A stretch of DNA of 64,000 nucleotides, taken from positions 62,001 through 126,000 of the forward strand of contig NZ_UFQB01000019.1 in assembly GCF_900496965.1 (NCBI RefSeq), written 5' to 3'. The translations under genes were made by a program, and so were the position numbers. The notes beneath the pieces are model-generated. The model searched no databases. It was not told the DNA's origin and was given only the letters and a program-made list of their open reading frames with translations. This DNA is from Achromobacter agilis (GTDB taxonomy: Bacteria > Pseudomonadota > Gammaproteobacteria > Burkholderiales > Burkholderiaceae_B). Shown here one piece after another: positions 45,849-53,898 of this stretch (within the stretch, counting starts at the first letter, position 1; each line of letters opens with the position of its first letter).

Positions 45849-46754
45849 TCAATCCATGACCGGCGCCGGCAAAGTCCCTTCCATGACCACCGCCGCCTGG
45901 CCCGCCACGCCCGCCCAGACGCCGTCGGAGCGCGGCTCGGCATGGGCCGACAGCAGGCTGGCGCGGCCCATGTCCACGCCCTGGCCGACACGCAGGTGCA
46001 ACGCCCCTGCGCCGCGCAAGGCCGCGCGCAGCGCCGTAACCGCCGCCGTCGCGCTGCCCGTCGCCGGATCCTCCGTCATGCTGCCGGTGAACATGCGGGC
46101 CTGGATATCGGTCTGCGGCTCCGCCGCGGTATCCGTGGTGTAGGCATAGATGGATTTTGCGCCATCCAGCGGCAGCAGGGCCGCGTAGCCTTGCACGTTC
46201 GGAACGGCGCGCCGCAATGCGTCGCGGCTCGCCAACTGCACGGCCAGGAACGCCAGTCCCACCGACACCACCTGCGGCGGATGCGCCGAGGTATCGATGT
46301 CCGCCGCGTCGAGCCCCAGCGCCCGCGCGGCCGCGTCGGCCGGCGCCACGGCGCCGCGCGCCAGCGGCAGCGGCGCCAGTAGCTCCGCTCCCTCCACGCC
46401 CTGTGCGCCGGTCTTCAGCGCAATGCGGACCAGGCCCGCCTCTTCTTCGAACACGAACGTCTCCGGCACGGTGCGCCCGCCCGCCGCCCATTCGCGCGCG
46501 AGCACGACGGCGGTGCCCACGTTCGGATGCCCGGCGAACGGCACCTCCCGGCACGGCGTGAAGATGCGTACCTGGGCCGTATGCGCCGCGTTGCGGGCAG
46601 GCAGCACGAAGCTAGTCTCGGAATAGTTGAACTCGCGCGCGATGCGCTGCATCTGCGCGGTGGAGAGCCCTTGGGCGTCAAGCACGACCGCCAGCGGGTT
46701 GCCGCCATACGTGCGGCGGGTGAAGACATCGGCGGTGACATAACGGTAGCGCAT
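45849..46754 (-). CDS. PhzF-family isomerase/epimerase
   Basis: The product has 301 residues with AAAGGATG before the ATG. The PhzF signatures are VDVF-like start VTADVFTRRTYGGNPLAVVLDAQGL, the catalytic Glu in FNYSETSFVLP, FTPCREVPFAGHPNVGTAVVL and EDPATGSATAAVTA. The fold is a double hot-dog-like diaminopimelate-epimerase barrel. It catalyses isomerisation of a cyclic or acidic substrate; no phenazine genes are present, so the pathway is unknown. It is divergent from a Bug receptor gene 250 bp away. Confidence 0.9.
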   Translation of the reverse strand: MRYRYVTADVFTRRTYGGNPLAVVLDAQGLSTAQMQRIAREFNYSETSFVLPARNAAHTAQVRIFTPCREVPFAGHPNVGTAVVLAREWAAGGRTVPETFVFEEEAGLVRIALKTGAQGVEGAELLAPLPLARGAVAPADAAARALGLDAADIDTSAHPPQVVSVGLAFLAVQLASRDALRRAVPNVQGYAALLPLDGAKSIYAYTTDTAAEPQTDIQARMFTGSMTEDPATGSATAAVTALRAALRGAGALHLRVGQGVDMGRASLLSAHAEPRSDGVWAGVAGQAAVVMEGTLPAPVMD

Positions 46755-46919
46755 GGAACATCCTTTCTAACCGCTCGGAGATGGCGGCAACCGGAAAAGT
46801 GTGCCTGGGCGGACACGCTGCGCGCCAGACACAGAGCCGCGAAATTGGAGCCGTAACAGGAGGCCGCCCATCCTAGGGTAAGCCGCAATTTCCACGTCCA
46901 GGCGCTCCACGTACCGTTT

Positions 46920-46937
46920 CGATAAATATGTTTATCG
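46920..46937. promoter_or_regulatory. candidate operator upstream of Bug gene
   Basis: CGATAAATATGTTTATCG has perfect 7-bp inverted arms around TATG and lies 67 bp before the ATG at 47005. The stretch is AT-rich against a GC-rich background, consistent with an operator overlapping a promoter. Confidence 0.55.
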
Positions 46938-47004
46938 TACAAAGTTGGAACCTGAATCGGAGCAGCACGTGGTGTAGCAAAAACCAACCCAAGGGGAAGT
47001 CGTC

Positions 47005-47997
47005 ATGAAACGTCGCAGTGCGTTGAAACTGATGGGAACCGCGGCCGGCCTGGCCCTGACAGGCAGAAGCTGGGCGCAGGACGGGCCCTACCCGTCCCGG
47101 ACAATCAAGATCATTGTCTCTTCCACCCCCGGAAGCGCGACCGATCTTGCGGGAAGGCTGGTCGGCGACCTGCTCTTCGCCAAATACGGCCAGAGCGTGG
47201 TGATCGAGAACCGCGCCGGCGCCGGCGGCGTAATCGGCATGCAGGCCGCCGCCGCGTCCAGGCCCGACGGCTACACCCTGACGACAGGCGGCCTCGGCCA
47301 CAACGTGCTGCCGCCGGCAACGCTCCGGGGGCTGCCGCTGGACATACCCACGGCATTGCTGCCCATTGCCCAGGTGGCAGAGTTCGTCAATGCGCTGGTG
47401 GTGCGGACCGACCACCCCGCCAACTCGGTGCCCGAACTCATCGAATACCTGCGCGCCAGCAAGCGCAAGCCGCTCTATGGCAGCAACGGCGTCGGCAGTT
47501 CGTCGCAGATGACGGCCGAGCTGTTCGCGATGCGCATCGGCCTGAAATTCGACCACGTCCCCTACAAGGGCGCGGCCGACGCCCTGGTGGGCACGGCCAA
47601 CGGCGACCTCGACCTCTGTTTCATGAACCTTCCGCCGACGCTTGCCATGGTGGAAGGCAAGCGCCTGAAGGCCCTCGCCGTCACGAGCGCCTACCGGGCG
47701 CGGCAGTTGCCCGACGTGCCCACCATGCAGCAACAGGGCATGAAGGACTTCGACGTGACCAGCTGGCTGGGCATGTACGCGCCGTCCAAGGTCGATCCCG
47801 CCATCATCGCCAAGTTGTCGGAAACCATCGTCAGCGGCCTTGCCACGCCCGAATTCCAGGCCCGCATCATCGGCGCGGGGTTCGAACCCAAGCTGCGCAA
47901 CGCCGCGGAGTTCCAGGCGTTTTCGGCGTCCGAGTTCAAGCGCTGGAGCGAAGTCGCCCAGCAGGCCGGGATCGTGGTCGCCTACGGCGGCAAATAA
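47005..47997 (+). CDS. Bug-family periplasmic substrate-binding protein
   Basis: The product has 330 residues with a strong AAGGGGAAG ribosome site and a twin-Arg-type start (MKRRSALKLMGTAAGLALTGRSWAQD), so Tat export is possible. Bug motifs: YPSRTIKIIVSSTPGSATDLAGRLVGDLL, VVIENRAGAGGVIGMQAAA, FDHVPYKGAADALVGTANGDLDL. It is close in layout to the Bug protein at 50838-51830, including RQLPDVPTM and DFDVTSWLG in the same places, so the two are probably paralogs. It stands alone with its own operator and terminator. Confidence 0.92.
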   Translation: MKRRSALKLMGTAAGLALTGRSWAQDGPYPSRTIKIIVSSTPGSATDLAGRLVGDLLFAKYGQSVVIENRAGAGGVIGMQAAAASRPDGYTLTTGGLGHNVLPPATLRGLPLDIPTALLPIAQVAEFVNALVVRTDHPANSVPELIEYLRASKRKPLYGSNGVGSSSQMTAELFAMRIGLKFDHVPYKGAADALVGTANGDLDLCFMNLPPTLAMVEGKRLKALAVTSAYRARQLPDVPTMQQQGMKDFDVTSWLGMYAPSKVDPAIIAKLSETIVSGLATPEFQARIIGAGFEPKLRNAAEFQAFSASEFKRWSEVAQQAGIVVAYGGK

Positions 47998-48012
47998 CGC
48001 GGCGACGGAATG

Positions 48013-48049
48013 CGGCAGGGGCGCCCTTTCGGGCGCCCCTGCCGTTTTT
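48013..48049 (+). terminator. strong intrinsic terminator
   Basis: CGGCAGGGGCGCCC (48013-48026), loop TTTC, GGGCGCCCCTGCCG (48031-48044), then TTTTT. It is a perfect 14-bp stem starting 16 bp after the Bug gene stop. Confidence 0.95.
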
Positions 48050-48066
48050 ACGCCGCGTGGCGCCGG

Positions 48067-49044
48067 TCAGGCCCTGGCCTGCCACACCTGCGGATTGACC
48101 ATCGCTTGCGGCGTCTTTCCGCCCAGCGCGTCCAGCAGGTTGGCCGCGGCCAAGTCGATCATGGCGCGCCGCGTTTCGTGCGTGGCGCTGCCCACGTGCG
48201 CCTGCAGCACCACGTTCGGCAGTTCGCACAAGGGGCTCGACGGCGGCAGCGGCTCCTGCTCCATCACGTCCAGGCCGGCGCCGGCGATGGTGCCGGCGCG
48301 CAGCGCCTCGATCAGCGCCGCCTCGTCCAGCACCGGGCCCCGCGCCGTATTGATGAGGTAGGCCGTGGGCTTCATCAGGCCGAATTCACGTTTGCCCACG
48401 GAGTGGCGCGTCTCGGCGGACAGGGGAATATGGACGCTGAGTACGTCCGAAGACTTGAACAGCTCGTCACGCCCCACGTAGGCGGCCAGGCCTTCGACCG
48501 AAGGATCCTCGCGGCGGTTGTGATAGATCACTTTCATGTCGAACGCCTGGGCGGTGCGCGCCACCACCTTGCCGATGCGGCCCATGCCGAGCAGGCCCAG
48601 CGTCTTGCCGCGGATATCGGTGGTCAGCGCAAAAGCGCCCTTAGTCCAGGCCCCGCTGCGTACGAACGCATCGCCCGCCACCAGGTTGCGGGCCAGGCAC
48701 AGCATCAGGCCGATCATGACGTCCGCGACCGCGCCGTCGAGCACCCCCGGCGTATTGCAGATGAGCACCTTGCGGCGCGTGGCGGCCTCGATATCGACAT
48801 TGTCGAACCCCACGGCGAAGTTCGAGCTGACGGTCAGCGCGGGAAAAGCGTCGAGCAGGGCCTGGTCGACACGCGTGCGCACGGTGCAGACCATGCCTGC
48901 CACCTCGGGGCGCACCGAGGCCGGCACGGCTTCGGCGGGGTTCTGCCCAACCGGCACGTCGATGATCTCGCAGACGGCGGCAACGCGTTCGCGCAAATCG
49001 GCGGGCAGCGGCGCGGAAACGATGATTTTGGGTTTTTGGCTCAT
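48067..49044 (-). CDS. D-2-hydroxyacid dehydrogenase (glyoxylate/hydroxypyruvate reductase type)
   Basis: The product has 325 residues from the ATG at 49044. The catalytic set is Arg in NTARGPVLDE, Glu in DVMEQEP and His in QAHVGSATHETR. The dinucleotide loop is LLGMGRIGKV, followed by YHNRRED at the end of strand beta-2; Arg residues there favour NADPH. It reduces a 2-oxoacid such as glyoxylate or hydroxypyruvate. It is the last gene of the dioxygenase operon, so it may process a small oxoacid released by ring cleavage. Confidence 0.9.
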   Translation of the reverse strand: MSQKPKIIVSAPLPADLRERVAAVCEIIDVPVGQNPAEAVPASVRPEVAGMVCTVRTRVDQALLDAFPALTVSSNFAVGFDNVDIEAATRRKVLICNTPGVLDGAVADVMIGLMLCLARNLVAGDAFVRSGAWTKGAFALTTDIRGKTLGLLGMGRIGKVVARTAQAFDMKVIYHNRREDPSVEGLAAYVGRDELFKSSDVLSVHIPLSAETRHSVGKREFGLMKPTAYLINTARGPVLDEAALIEALRAGTIAGAGLDVMEQEPLPPSSPLCELPNVVLQAHVGSATHETRRAMIDLAAANLLDALGGKTPQAMVNPQVWQARA

Positions 49045-49060
49045 TGCGGCTCCAGTAGGG

Positions 49061-49270
49061 TCAGGGTTCGATCGATTCGACGTCCGTGGCGAACACTTGC
49101 TGTTCGCCGGCGCCAACCAGGGAAGAATCCGTGGGATGGTCCAGATAGCGGACGATCAGCCAGAATCCGTCCTGCGGGTTCTCTGCGATTTCGGCGATAG
49201 CGCCATCGGCCATGCGCACGCGCACGCCCGGCTGCAGATCGACGAGGTTGATGGATTTGTTGTCGGCCAT
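49061..49270 (-). CDS. small unrecognised protein in dioxygenase operon
   Basis: The product has 69 residues with AAGGAG nine bases upstream. It is acidic and soluble and reads as a small beta barrel (INLVDLQPGVRVRMADGAIAEIAENPQDGFWLIVRYL, QQVFATDVESIEP), perhaps SH3-like. It is 16 bp from the dehydrogenase and 27 bp from the ferredoxin gene, all on one strand. Function unknown. Confidence 0.7.
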   Translation of the reverse strand: MADNKSINLVDLQPGVRVRMADGAIAEIAENPQDGFWLIVRYLDHPTDSSLVGAGEQQVFATDVESIEP

Positions 49271-49297
49271 GTCGGCGGCTCCTTGCAGCGCCCGGGG

Positions 49298-49624
49298 CTA
49301 CATTTCAAGCTGCGCGGAAGGCACGCGCAGGCGGATGCCGTCCAGCTCAGGCGTCATGATCACCTGGCAGGACAACCGGCTGGTCGGGCAACGCTCCGGC
49401 ACCACCTCCAGCAGCGCTTGCTCCGCCATGCCCGGCGGATCGAGCCGGCCGAACCAGGCCGCATCGACCTGGACATGACAGGTGCCGCAGATGGCGCCGC
49501 CGCCGCACTCGGCGACGATGCCTTCCAGGCCGTCTCGCCTCGCGGCTTCCATCAGCGACCAATCATCGGGAACGTCCAGCACCAGTTCGGCGCCGTCCGG
49601 CAATTCAAATACGGCAGAGGGCAT
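49298..49624 (-). CDS. adrenodoxin/plant-type [2Fe-2S] ferredoxin
   Basis: The product has 108 residues from the ATG at 49624 (AAAGGTGG upstream). The cluster ligands are Cys40, Cys46 and Cys49 in ECGGGAICGTCHV plus Cys86 in RLSCQVI, the C-x5-C-x2-C-x~36-C spacing of the putidaredoxin group. It carries electrons from the adjacent reductase to the oxygenase. It lies 14 bp after the reductase gene. Confidence 0.92.
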   Translation of the reverse strand: MPSAVFELPDGAELVLDVPDDWSLMEAARRDGLEGIVAECGGGAICGTCHVQVDAAWFGRLDPPGMAEQALLEVVPERCPTSRLSCQVIMTPELDGIRLRVPSAQLEM

Positions 49625-49638
49625 GTTTGACCACCTTT

Positions 49639-50841
49639 TCAAGAAACGGATTCCGGCGTGCCGATGCGCGGCACGCCCTTGATGAATTCGACCGGGCTGT
49701 CCACGGCCTCGATCGCCGCCAGGCGGCCTGCCTGATAGCGTTCCACCAGCCATCCCTTGGCCGTGGGCAAGAGCACATCGCGGCTGGGCTGCGCGGGATT
49801 CACCAACCCCGCCATTTGCAGCCGGCGGCCCTGCTGCTCGGACCAGAAGGTAGGCGGCCGGGGCGCGGGCGGGTGCTTCCCGGCAATGGCGGCGGCGGCG
49901 ATGCGCGCCTGGGCAAGCGCGTTCTGTACGCTTTCTATGCGCGCATGGCGCTGCAGTTCGCCGCGGAAGGCGCTGGCGCAATCTCCGATCGCATACACGT
50001 CCGGAGCGGACGTCCGGCAGCACTCGTCCACCACCACGCCGTCCAGGCAGATGAGCCCGGACGCCTCGGCCAGCGCCGTCTCGGCGATCGCGCCGATCGA
50101 CACCAGCACCAGGTCCGCGTCCGCCTCGGATCCATCGGCCAGATGCGCGCGCCAGCCTGCCCCCGTGCGCTCCCACCGCGCCACCGCCGCGCCGTGCCGT
50201 ATCTCGATGCCCGCGTCGTGGTGAAGGGAACCGATGCGCGTTGCGGTCGGTTCGGATACTTTGCCGCCCATGACACTGCCGCCCTGCTCCAGCACCAGAA
50301 CCTCGGCGCCCAGCTTGCGCGCCGAACAGGCGGCCTCCAGCCCCAGGTATCCCGCCCCCAGCACCAGCAGGCGGCAGCCGGGCCGCAGGGCCTCGCGCAA
50401 GCGGCGCGCATCATCCAGGCCGCGCACCGCGTAGACGCCCTCGCCCGCCACGCCGGTAATGCCACGGGCCCGCGCGCCGGTCGCCAGCACGCAATGCTCG
50501 TAGCTCACCCGGCGTCCGGACCGCGTGTACAGCACGTGCCCGGCTGTGTCCAGGCGCTCCACCGGATCGCCGGCCACGATGGTCACGCGCGACTTCTCGT
50601 ACGCGCTATCGGCGCGCAAGGCGATGCGTTCCTCGCTGGTGGCGCCCGTCAACAGGGCCTTGGATAGCGGCGGCCGCTCGTAAGGCGCGTGCGCCTCGGC
50701 GCCGAACAGCGCCACATCGCCCTCGATGCCGGCGGCGCGCAGCGCCCAGGCGCATTCGACGCCCGCATGCCCCGCGCCGATGATCGTCGTATGCACATGG
50801 CGCAAGCGGGAAAGATCTTCCATACCTTGCATACCGCTCAC
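49639..50841 (-). CDS. FAD-dependent ferredoxin reductase
   Basis: The product has 400 residues from the GTG at 50841, which overlaps the Bug stop (GTGA); ATG starts at 50832 and 50823 are alternatives. Two dinucleotide folds: TTIIGAGHAGVECAWALRAAG for FAD and LLVLGAGYLGLEAACSARKLG for NAD(P)H. The FAD motif APDVYAIGDCASAF follows and the ERPPLSK signature of the BphA4/putidaredoxin-reductase group is present. It supplies electrons to the downstream ferredoxin. Confidence 0.92.
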   Translation of the reverse strand: MSGMQGMEDLSRLRHVHTTIIGAGHAGVECAWALRAAGIEGDVALFGAEAHAPYERPPLSKALLTGATSEERIALRADSAYEKSRVTIVAGDPVERLDTAGHVLYTRSGRRVSYEHCVLATGARARGITGVAGEGVYAVRGLDDARRLREALRPGCRLLVLGAGYLGLEAACSARKLGAEVLVLEQGGSVMGGKVSEPTATRIGSLHHDAGIEIRHGAAVARWERTGAGWRAHLADGSEADADLVLVSIGAIAETALAEASGLICLDGVVVDECCRTSAPDVYAIGDCASAFRGELQRHARIESVQNALAQARIAAAAIAGKHPPAPRPPTFWSEQQGRRLQMAGLVNPAQPSRDVLLPTAKGWLVERYQAGRLAAIEAVDSPVEFIKGVPRIGTPESVS

Positions 50842-51830
50842 GCTCCAAACTTCAGGGAAACGTTGGCGCGGCTGGCGACCTGCTTCCAGCGCGCCAGCTC
50901 CGCGCGGTTCAGTGCCGCGAAATCGGCCGCCGACGCTGCCTTGGGCTCGAAGCCGGCGGCGCTCAGCGTATCGCGCGACGACGCCTGGGCCATGCCTTCC
51001 TGCAAGGCGGCGCTCAGCGTCTCGACCAGGCCCGGCGCCATGCCGGCCGGGCCGTACAGGCCCAGCCAGCTCGTCACGTCGAAGTCCGCGACGCCTTGCT
51101 CCGCCATGGTCGGCACGTCCGGCAACTGCTTGCTGCGGTAGCTGCTGGTGACCGCGATCGCGCGGATGGAACCCTTGCGGATCAGTCCCATCACGGGGGG
51201 AAGATTGCTGAAACTGAAATCCAGGTTGCCGTTCACCACATCGATCAGCATTTCGCCGCTGCCCTTGTACGGCACATGCAGCAGATGGGTACCGGTGCGC
51301 TGCGCGAAGAACGCCGTCGTCATGTGCACCGAGGTGCCGATTCCATTGGAGCCGTAATTCAGCCCGTCCTTGCTGCGGGCGCGGGCGGCGGCGACCAGGT
51401 CGTCGACGCTGCGGATCGGTGAATCCGCGCGGACGATCAGTACGTTGATGAATTCGGCCATCTGCCCGATCGGCGTGAACGCGCGGGACATATCCAGCGG
51501 CAGCCCGGTGACCGTGGCCATGGGCAAGACCATGCCCCCCAGCCCGTTGAGCAGTAGCGTATAGCCGTCAGGCGCCGCGGCCGCCACGTGCTGGCTGCCG
51601 ATCATGCCGTTGGCACCGGGGCGGTTTTCCACCACCACGGGCTGCCCGAATTTCTTGCTGAGGATCTCGCCCGCCAGCCGCCCCGCCACATCGGTAACGC
51701 CCCCGGGCGGATAGGGCACGATCAGGCGCATTGGCTTGGACGGAAAAGCCGCCTCGGCGGCGCGCGCCGCCCCCGCCGTTCCCATCGCGGCCGCGGCGGC
51801 GATGGCTTTCAGTACAGTACGTCTATGCAT
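50838..51830 (-). CDS. Bug-family periplasmic substrate-binding protein of the dioxygenase operon
   Basis: The product has 330 residues from the ATG at 51830 (AGGAG upstream); a longer frame upstream is not used. A signal of Tat-like form (MHRRTVLKAIAAAAAMGTAGAARAAEAAF) precedes FPSKPMRLIVPYPPGGVTDVAGR, VVENRPGANGMIGSQHVA and LLHVPYKGSGEMLIDVVNGNLDF. It lies between the oxygenase beta gene and the reductase gene. Its placement inside a degradative operon indicates that it captures the dioxygenase substrate or a precursor. Confidence 0.93.
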   Translation of the reverse strand: MHRRTVLKAIAAAAAMGTAGAARAAEAAFPSKPMRLIVPYPPGGVTDVAGRLAGEILSKKFGQPVVVENRPGANGMIGSQHVAAAAPDGYTLLLNGLGGMVLPMATVTGLPLDMSRAFTPIGQMAEFINVLIVRADSPIRSVDDLVAAARARSKDGLNYGSNGIGTSVHMTTAFFAQRTGTHLLHVPYKGSGEMLIDVVNGNLDFSFSNLPPVMGLIRKGSIRAIAVTSSYRSKQLPDVPTMAEQGVADFDVTSWLGLYGPAGMAPGLVETLSAALQEGMAQASSRDTLSAAGFEPKAASAADFAALNRAELARWKQVASRANVSLKFGA

Positions 51831-51936
51831 GCTGCGGCTCCTGGTATGGACGTGCCTCGCCCTCAGCGGACAGGCCCTGATCGGAAGGAAAACCATCGGA
51901 CTCCGGCAAGCGGGCCGGTGCCGGAAAAACCGTGCG

Positions 51937-52506
51937 CTAGAAAAAGATCGTGAGCGCCTTGGAAAGCAGAACGTTCTGGTCGAGGTGGATCTCCCGCGAG
52001 AGCACCTTCCAGCGCCCGTCGCGGCGGCGCAGCACGTCTTCGCGCTTGCCGACAAACAGGCTGACCTCCGTCTGCAGGCGGTTCTGGTAGATCAGGAAGC
52101 GCGAACGCACGCGGACGCGCTCTCCCCCGCCCTCGTCCGGCGCCATCTCCAGCACACGGATATTGGTCACCAGGCGGGACACGCGCGAAGCCGGCTCCTC
52201 GGCCCAATGGATGCCTGTCCTGATCTGGGCGACCCGCTGCCGCAACGTATCGATGCCTTCGTCGAACCACGCGGCGTCGCGCGTGCTCGAATACTCCTGC
52301 GCCATTGCGTCCCGCCGCACGTTGCGCGTGAGCGGCATGCGATAGCTGATGTCTTCGTCCAGCAGCTCCAGCCAGGCGTCGAACTCGCGATGGTCCAGCA
52401 GGTCGGCCTCGTAGTGCATGAAACGCTGCACCTGCCACCAGATCTGCATGTCGTCGATGCTGCAATCCTGCGCCGCGGCGGGCGCGTTATCGGTGGGCGC
52501 GTTCAT
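51937..52506 (-). CDS. ring-hydroxylating dioxygenase beta subunit
   Basis: The product has 189 residues with the cone-shaped (NTF2-like) small-subunit fold: WQVQRFMHYEADLLDHREFDAWLELLDEDISYRMPLTRNVRR, LVTNIRVLEM and SRFLIYQNRLQTEVSLFVGKREDVLRRRDGRWKVLSREIHLDQNVLLSKALTIFF. The start overlaps the alpha stop (ATGA), so the subunits are coupled. The beta subunit is structural. Confidence 0.93.
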   Translation of the reverse strand: MNAPTDNAPAAAQDCSIDDMQIWWQVQRFMHYEADLLDHREFDAWLELLDEDISYRMPLTRNVRRDAMAQEYSSTRDAAWFDEGIDTLRQRVAQIRTGIHWAEEPASRVSRLVTNIRVLEMAPDEGGGERVRVRSRFLIYQNRLQTEVSLFVGKREDVLRRRDGRWKVLSREIHLDQNVLLSKALTIFF

Positions 52507-53861
52507 GCCGCCTCCTGGGCGCGCGCGGCGCCGGCCATCAGCTCATCCCAGGACAAGCCGTTCATGAATTGCGCCCAGCGGCGGTAGTAGATGCGGGCGT
52601 TTTCCTCGGTGTATTCGCCGTTGACCGCGCATCCGGGGATTTCCGGCACCGGCTCGGCATGCCCCACGCCCATCTGGTAATTGAAATAGAGCTCGCGCGA
52701 CATGGTGCCCATGCTGGCCTCGGTGGCGCCCGTCCAGTTCTCCATGTCATCGGATTCGGTCATGCCTCCCGGTCCGGAATAGCGCAGGAAGTAATGGCGC
52801 GCCGCTTCCTTGACCGCTTCCGGCGCGTCCTTGTCCACCAGGTACATGCGCCACATTTCCATTTCGGTCGGACTGATCGGATGGAACACCGCCAGGGTGC
52901 GAGGCTGGCGCCCGTGGAAAGACATGTTCGGAAAAATCGTGCCGACGCTGGTCTGCACGCGCATGGCCGAACCCAGCGTGCGTTCGCGGCGCTCATGCAC
53001 CTCGCGGTAATAGGCTTCCACTTCCGGGTAGCGCGCATACTGCGGCGCGTAAGGCCCTTCCTCGTAGAAGGGCAGCCTGCCCAGCAACCCGTGCCCCAGC
53101 TCCGGGAAGCAGATGGCCGACCGCGTGGCCGAGGGATCGCGCCGCCCCCTTCCGCCTCCCGGCCCGATGCCGACGATGTCCACCGAGCGGTGGCTGATGT
53201 CGTGGTACAGGTCGCCGATGAAGTTCTCGGGCGCGAATTTCCAGTTGCACTTGACCCGCCACTTCTGCACGCCGCCGATGACCTCGGAGCCGCCGGAGCT
53301 GCCGTCGCGATTGTCGAGCGCCGCGTCCAGGTACAGGCGCATGTTGCCCAGATAGTCCAGGAACGCAGGCGCATCCGGGTCCCAGGTGGCCCACACGGCG
53401 CCCTTGTAGTTGACCACCTGCGCCACCGTCTTCAGGCCCCATTGCTTCTTGTCCAGTTCGCCCTTGTAATGCGTGGCGTGGCCCGGCACGCCGACCAGCT
53501 CGCCCGGGCGCTCCACCAGCTTGCCGTCGGTGGAGAAGCTCCAGCCGTGATACGGACAGGTGAAGGTCCTGTTGTTGCCGTGGTCATAGCGGCACAGCTT
53601 CATGCCGCGGTGCGCACAGCTGTTGAGCATGACCTGGATCTGGCCCTGCCGGTCGCGCGTCAGGATCACCGACTCCGTGCCCATCCGGGAAACGAAGTAG
53701 TCGTCCGGCTTGGGGACCAGGCTTTCATGCCCCACGAACAGCCAGGCCCGCGAAAATACGCGCTGCAGTTCCTGCTGGAAGATCTCGTCGTCGACGAAGA
53801 TGGAACGGCTGACCAGCCCCTCATCCGCGCGCACCAGTTCGTCAATCGTTTTACGCCCCAT
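52503..53861 (-). CDS. ring-hydroxylating dioxygenase alpha subunit
   Basis: The product has 452 residues from the ATG at 53861 (GGGGAAG upstream). The Rieske ligands are Cys82-x-His84 in SCAHRGM and Cys102-x2-His105 in CPYHGWSF. The catalytic iron region ENFIGDLYHDISHRS has bridging Asp217 and His220/His224. It resembles two-subunit aromatic-acid oxygenases of the biphenyl/benzoate type and shares the GVPGHATHYKGELDKKQWGLKTV segment of that group. It would cis-dihydroxylate an aromatic ring using electrons from the adjacent ferredoxin and reductase. Substrate unknown. Confidence 0.93.
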   Translation of the reverse strand: MGRKTIDELVRADEGLVSRSIFVDDEIFQQELQRVFSRAWLFVGHESLVPKPDDYFVSRMGTESVILTRDRQGQIQVMLNSCAHRGMKLCRYDHGNNRTFTCPYHGWSFSTDGKLVERPGELVGVPGHATHYKGELDKKQWGLKTVAQVVNYKGAVWATWDPDAPAFLDYLGNMRLYLDAALDNRDGSSGGSEVIGGVQKWRVKCNWKFAPENFIGDLYHDISHRSVDIVGIGPGGGRGRRDPSATRSAICFPELGHGLLGRLPFYEEGPYAPQYARYPEVEAYYREVHERRERTLGSAMRVQTSVGTIFPNMSFHGRQPRTLAVFHPISPTEMEMWRMYLVDKDAPEAVKEAARHYFLRYSGPGGMTESDDMENWTGATEASMGTMSRELYFNYQMGVGHAEPVPEIPGCAVNGEYTEENARIYYRRWAQFMNGLSWDELMAGAARAQEAA

Positions 53862-53898
53862 CGCCACTTCCCCTTGGAGATTGCCCGCAATCGGAGGG

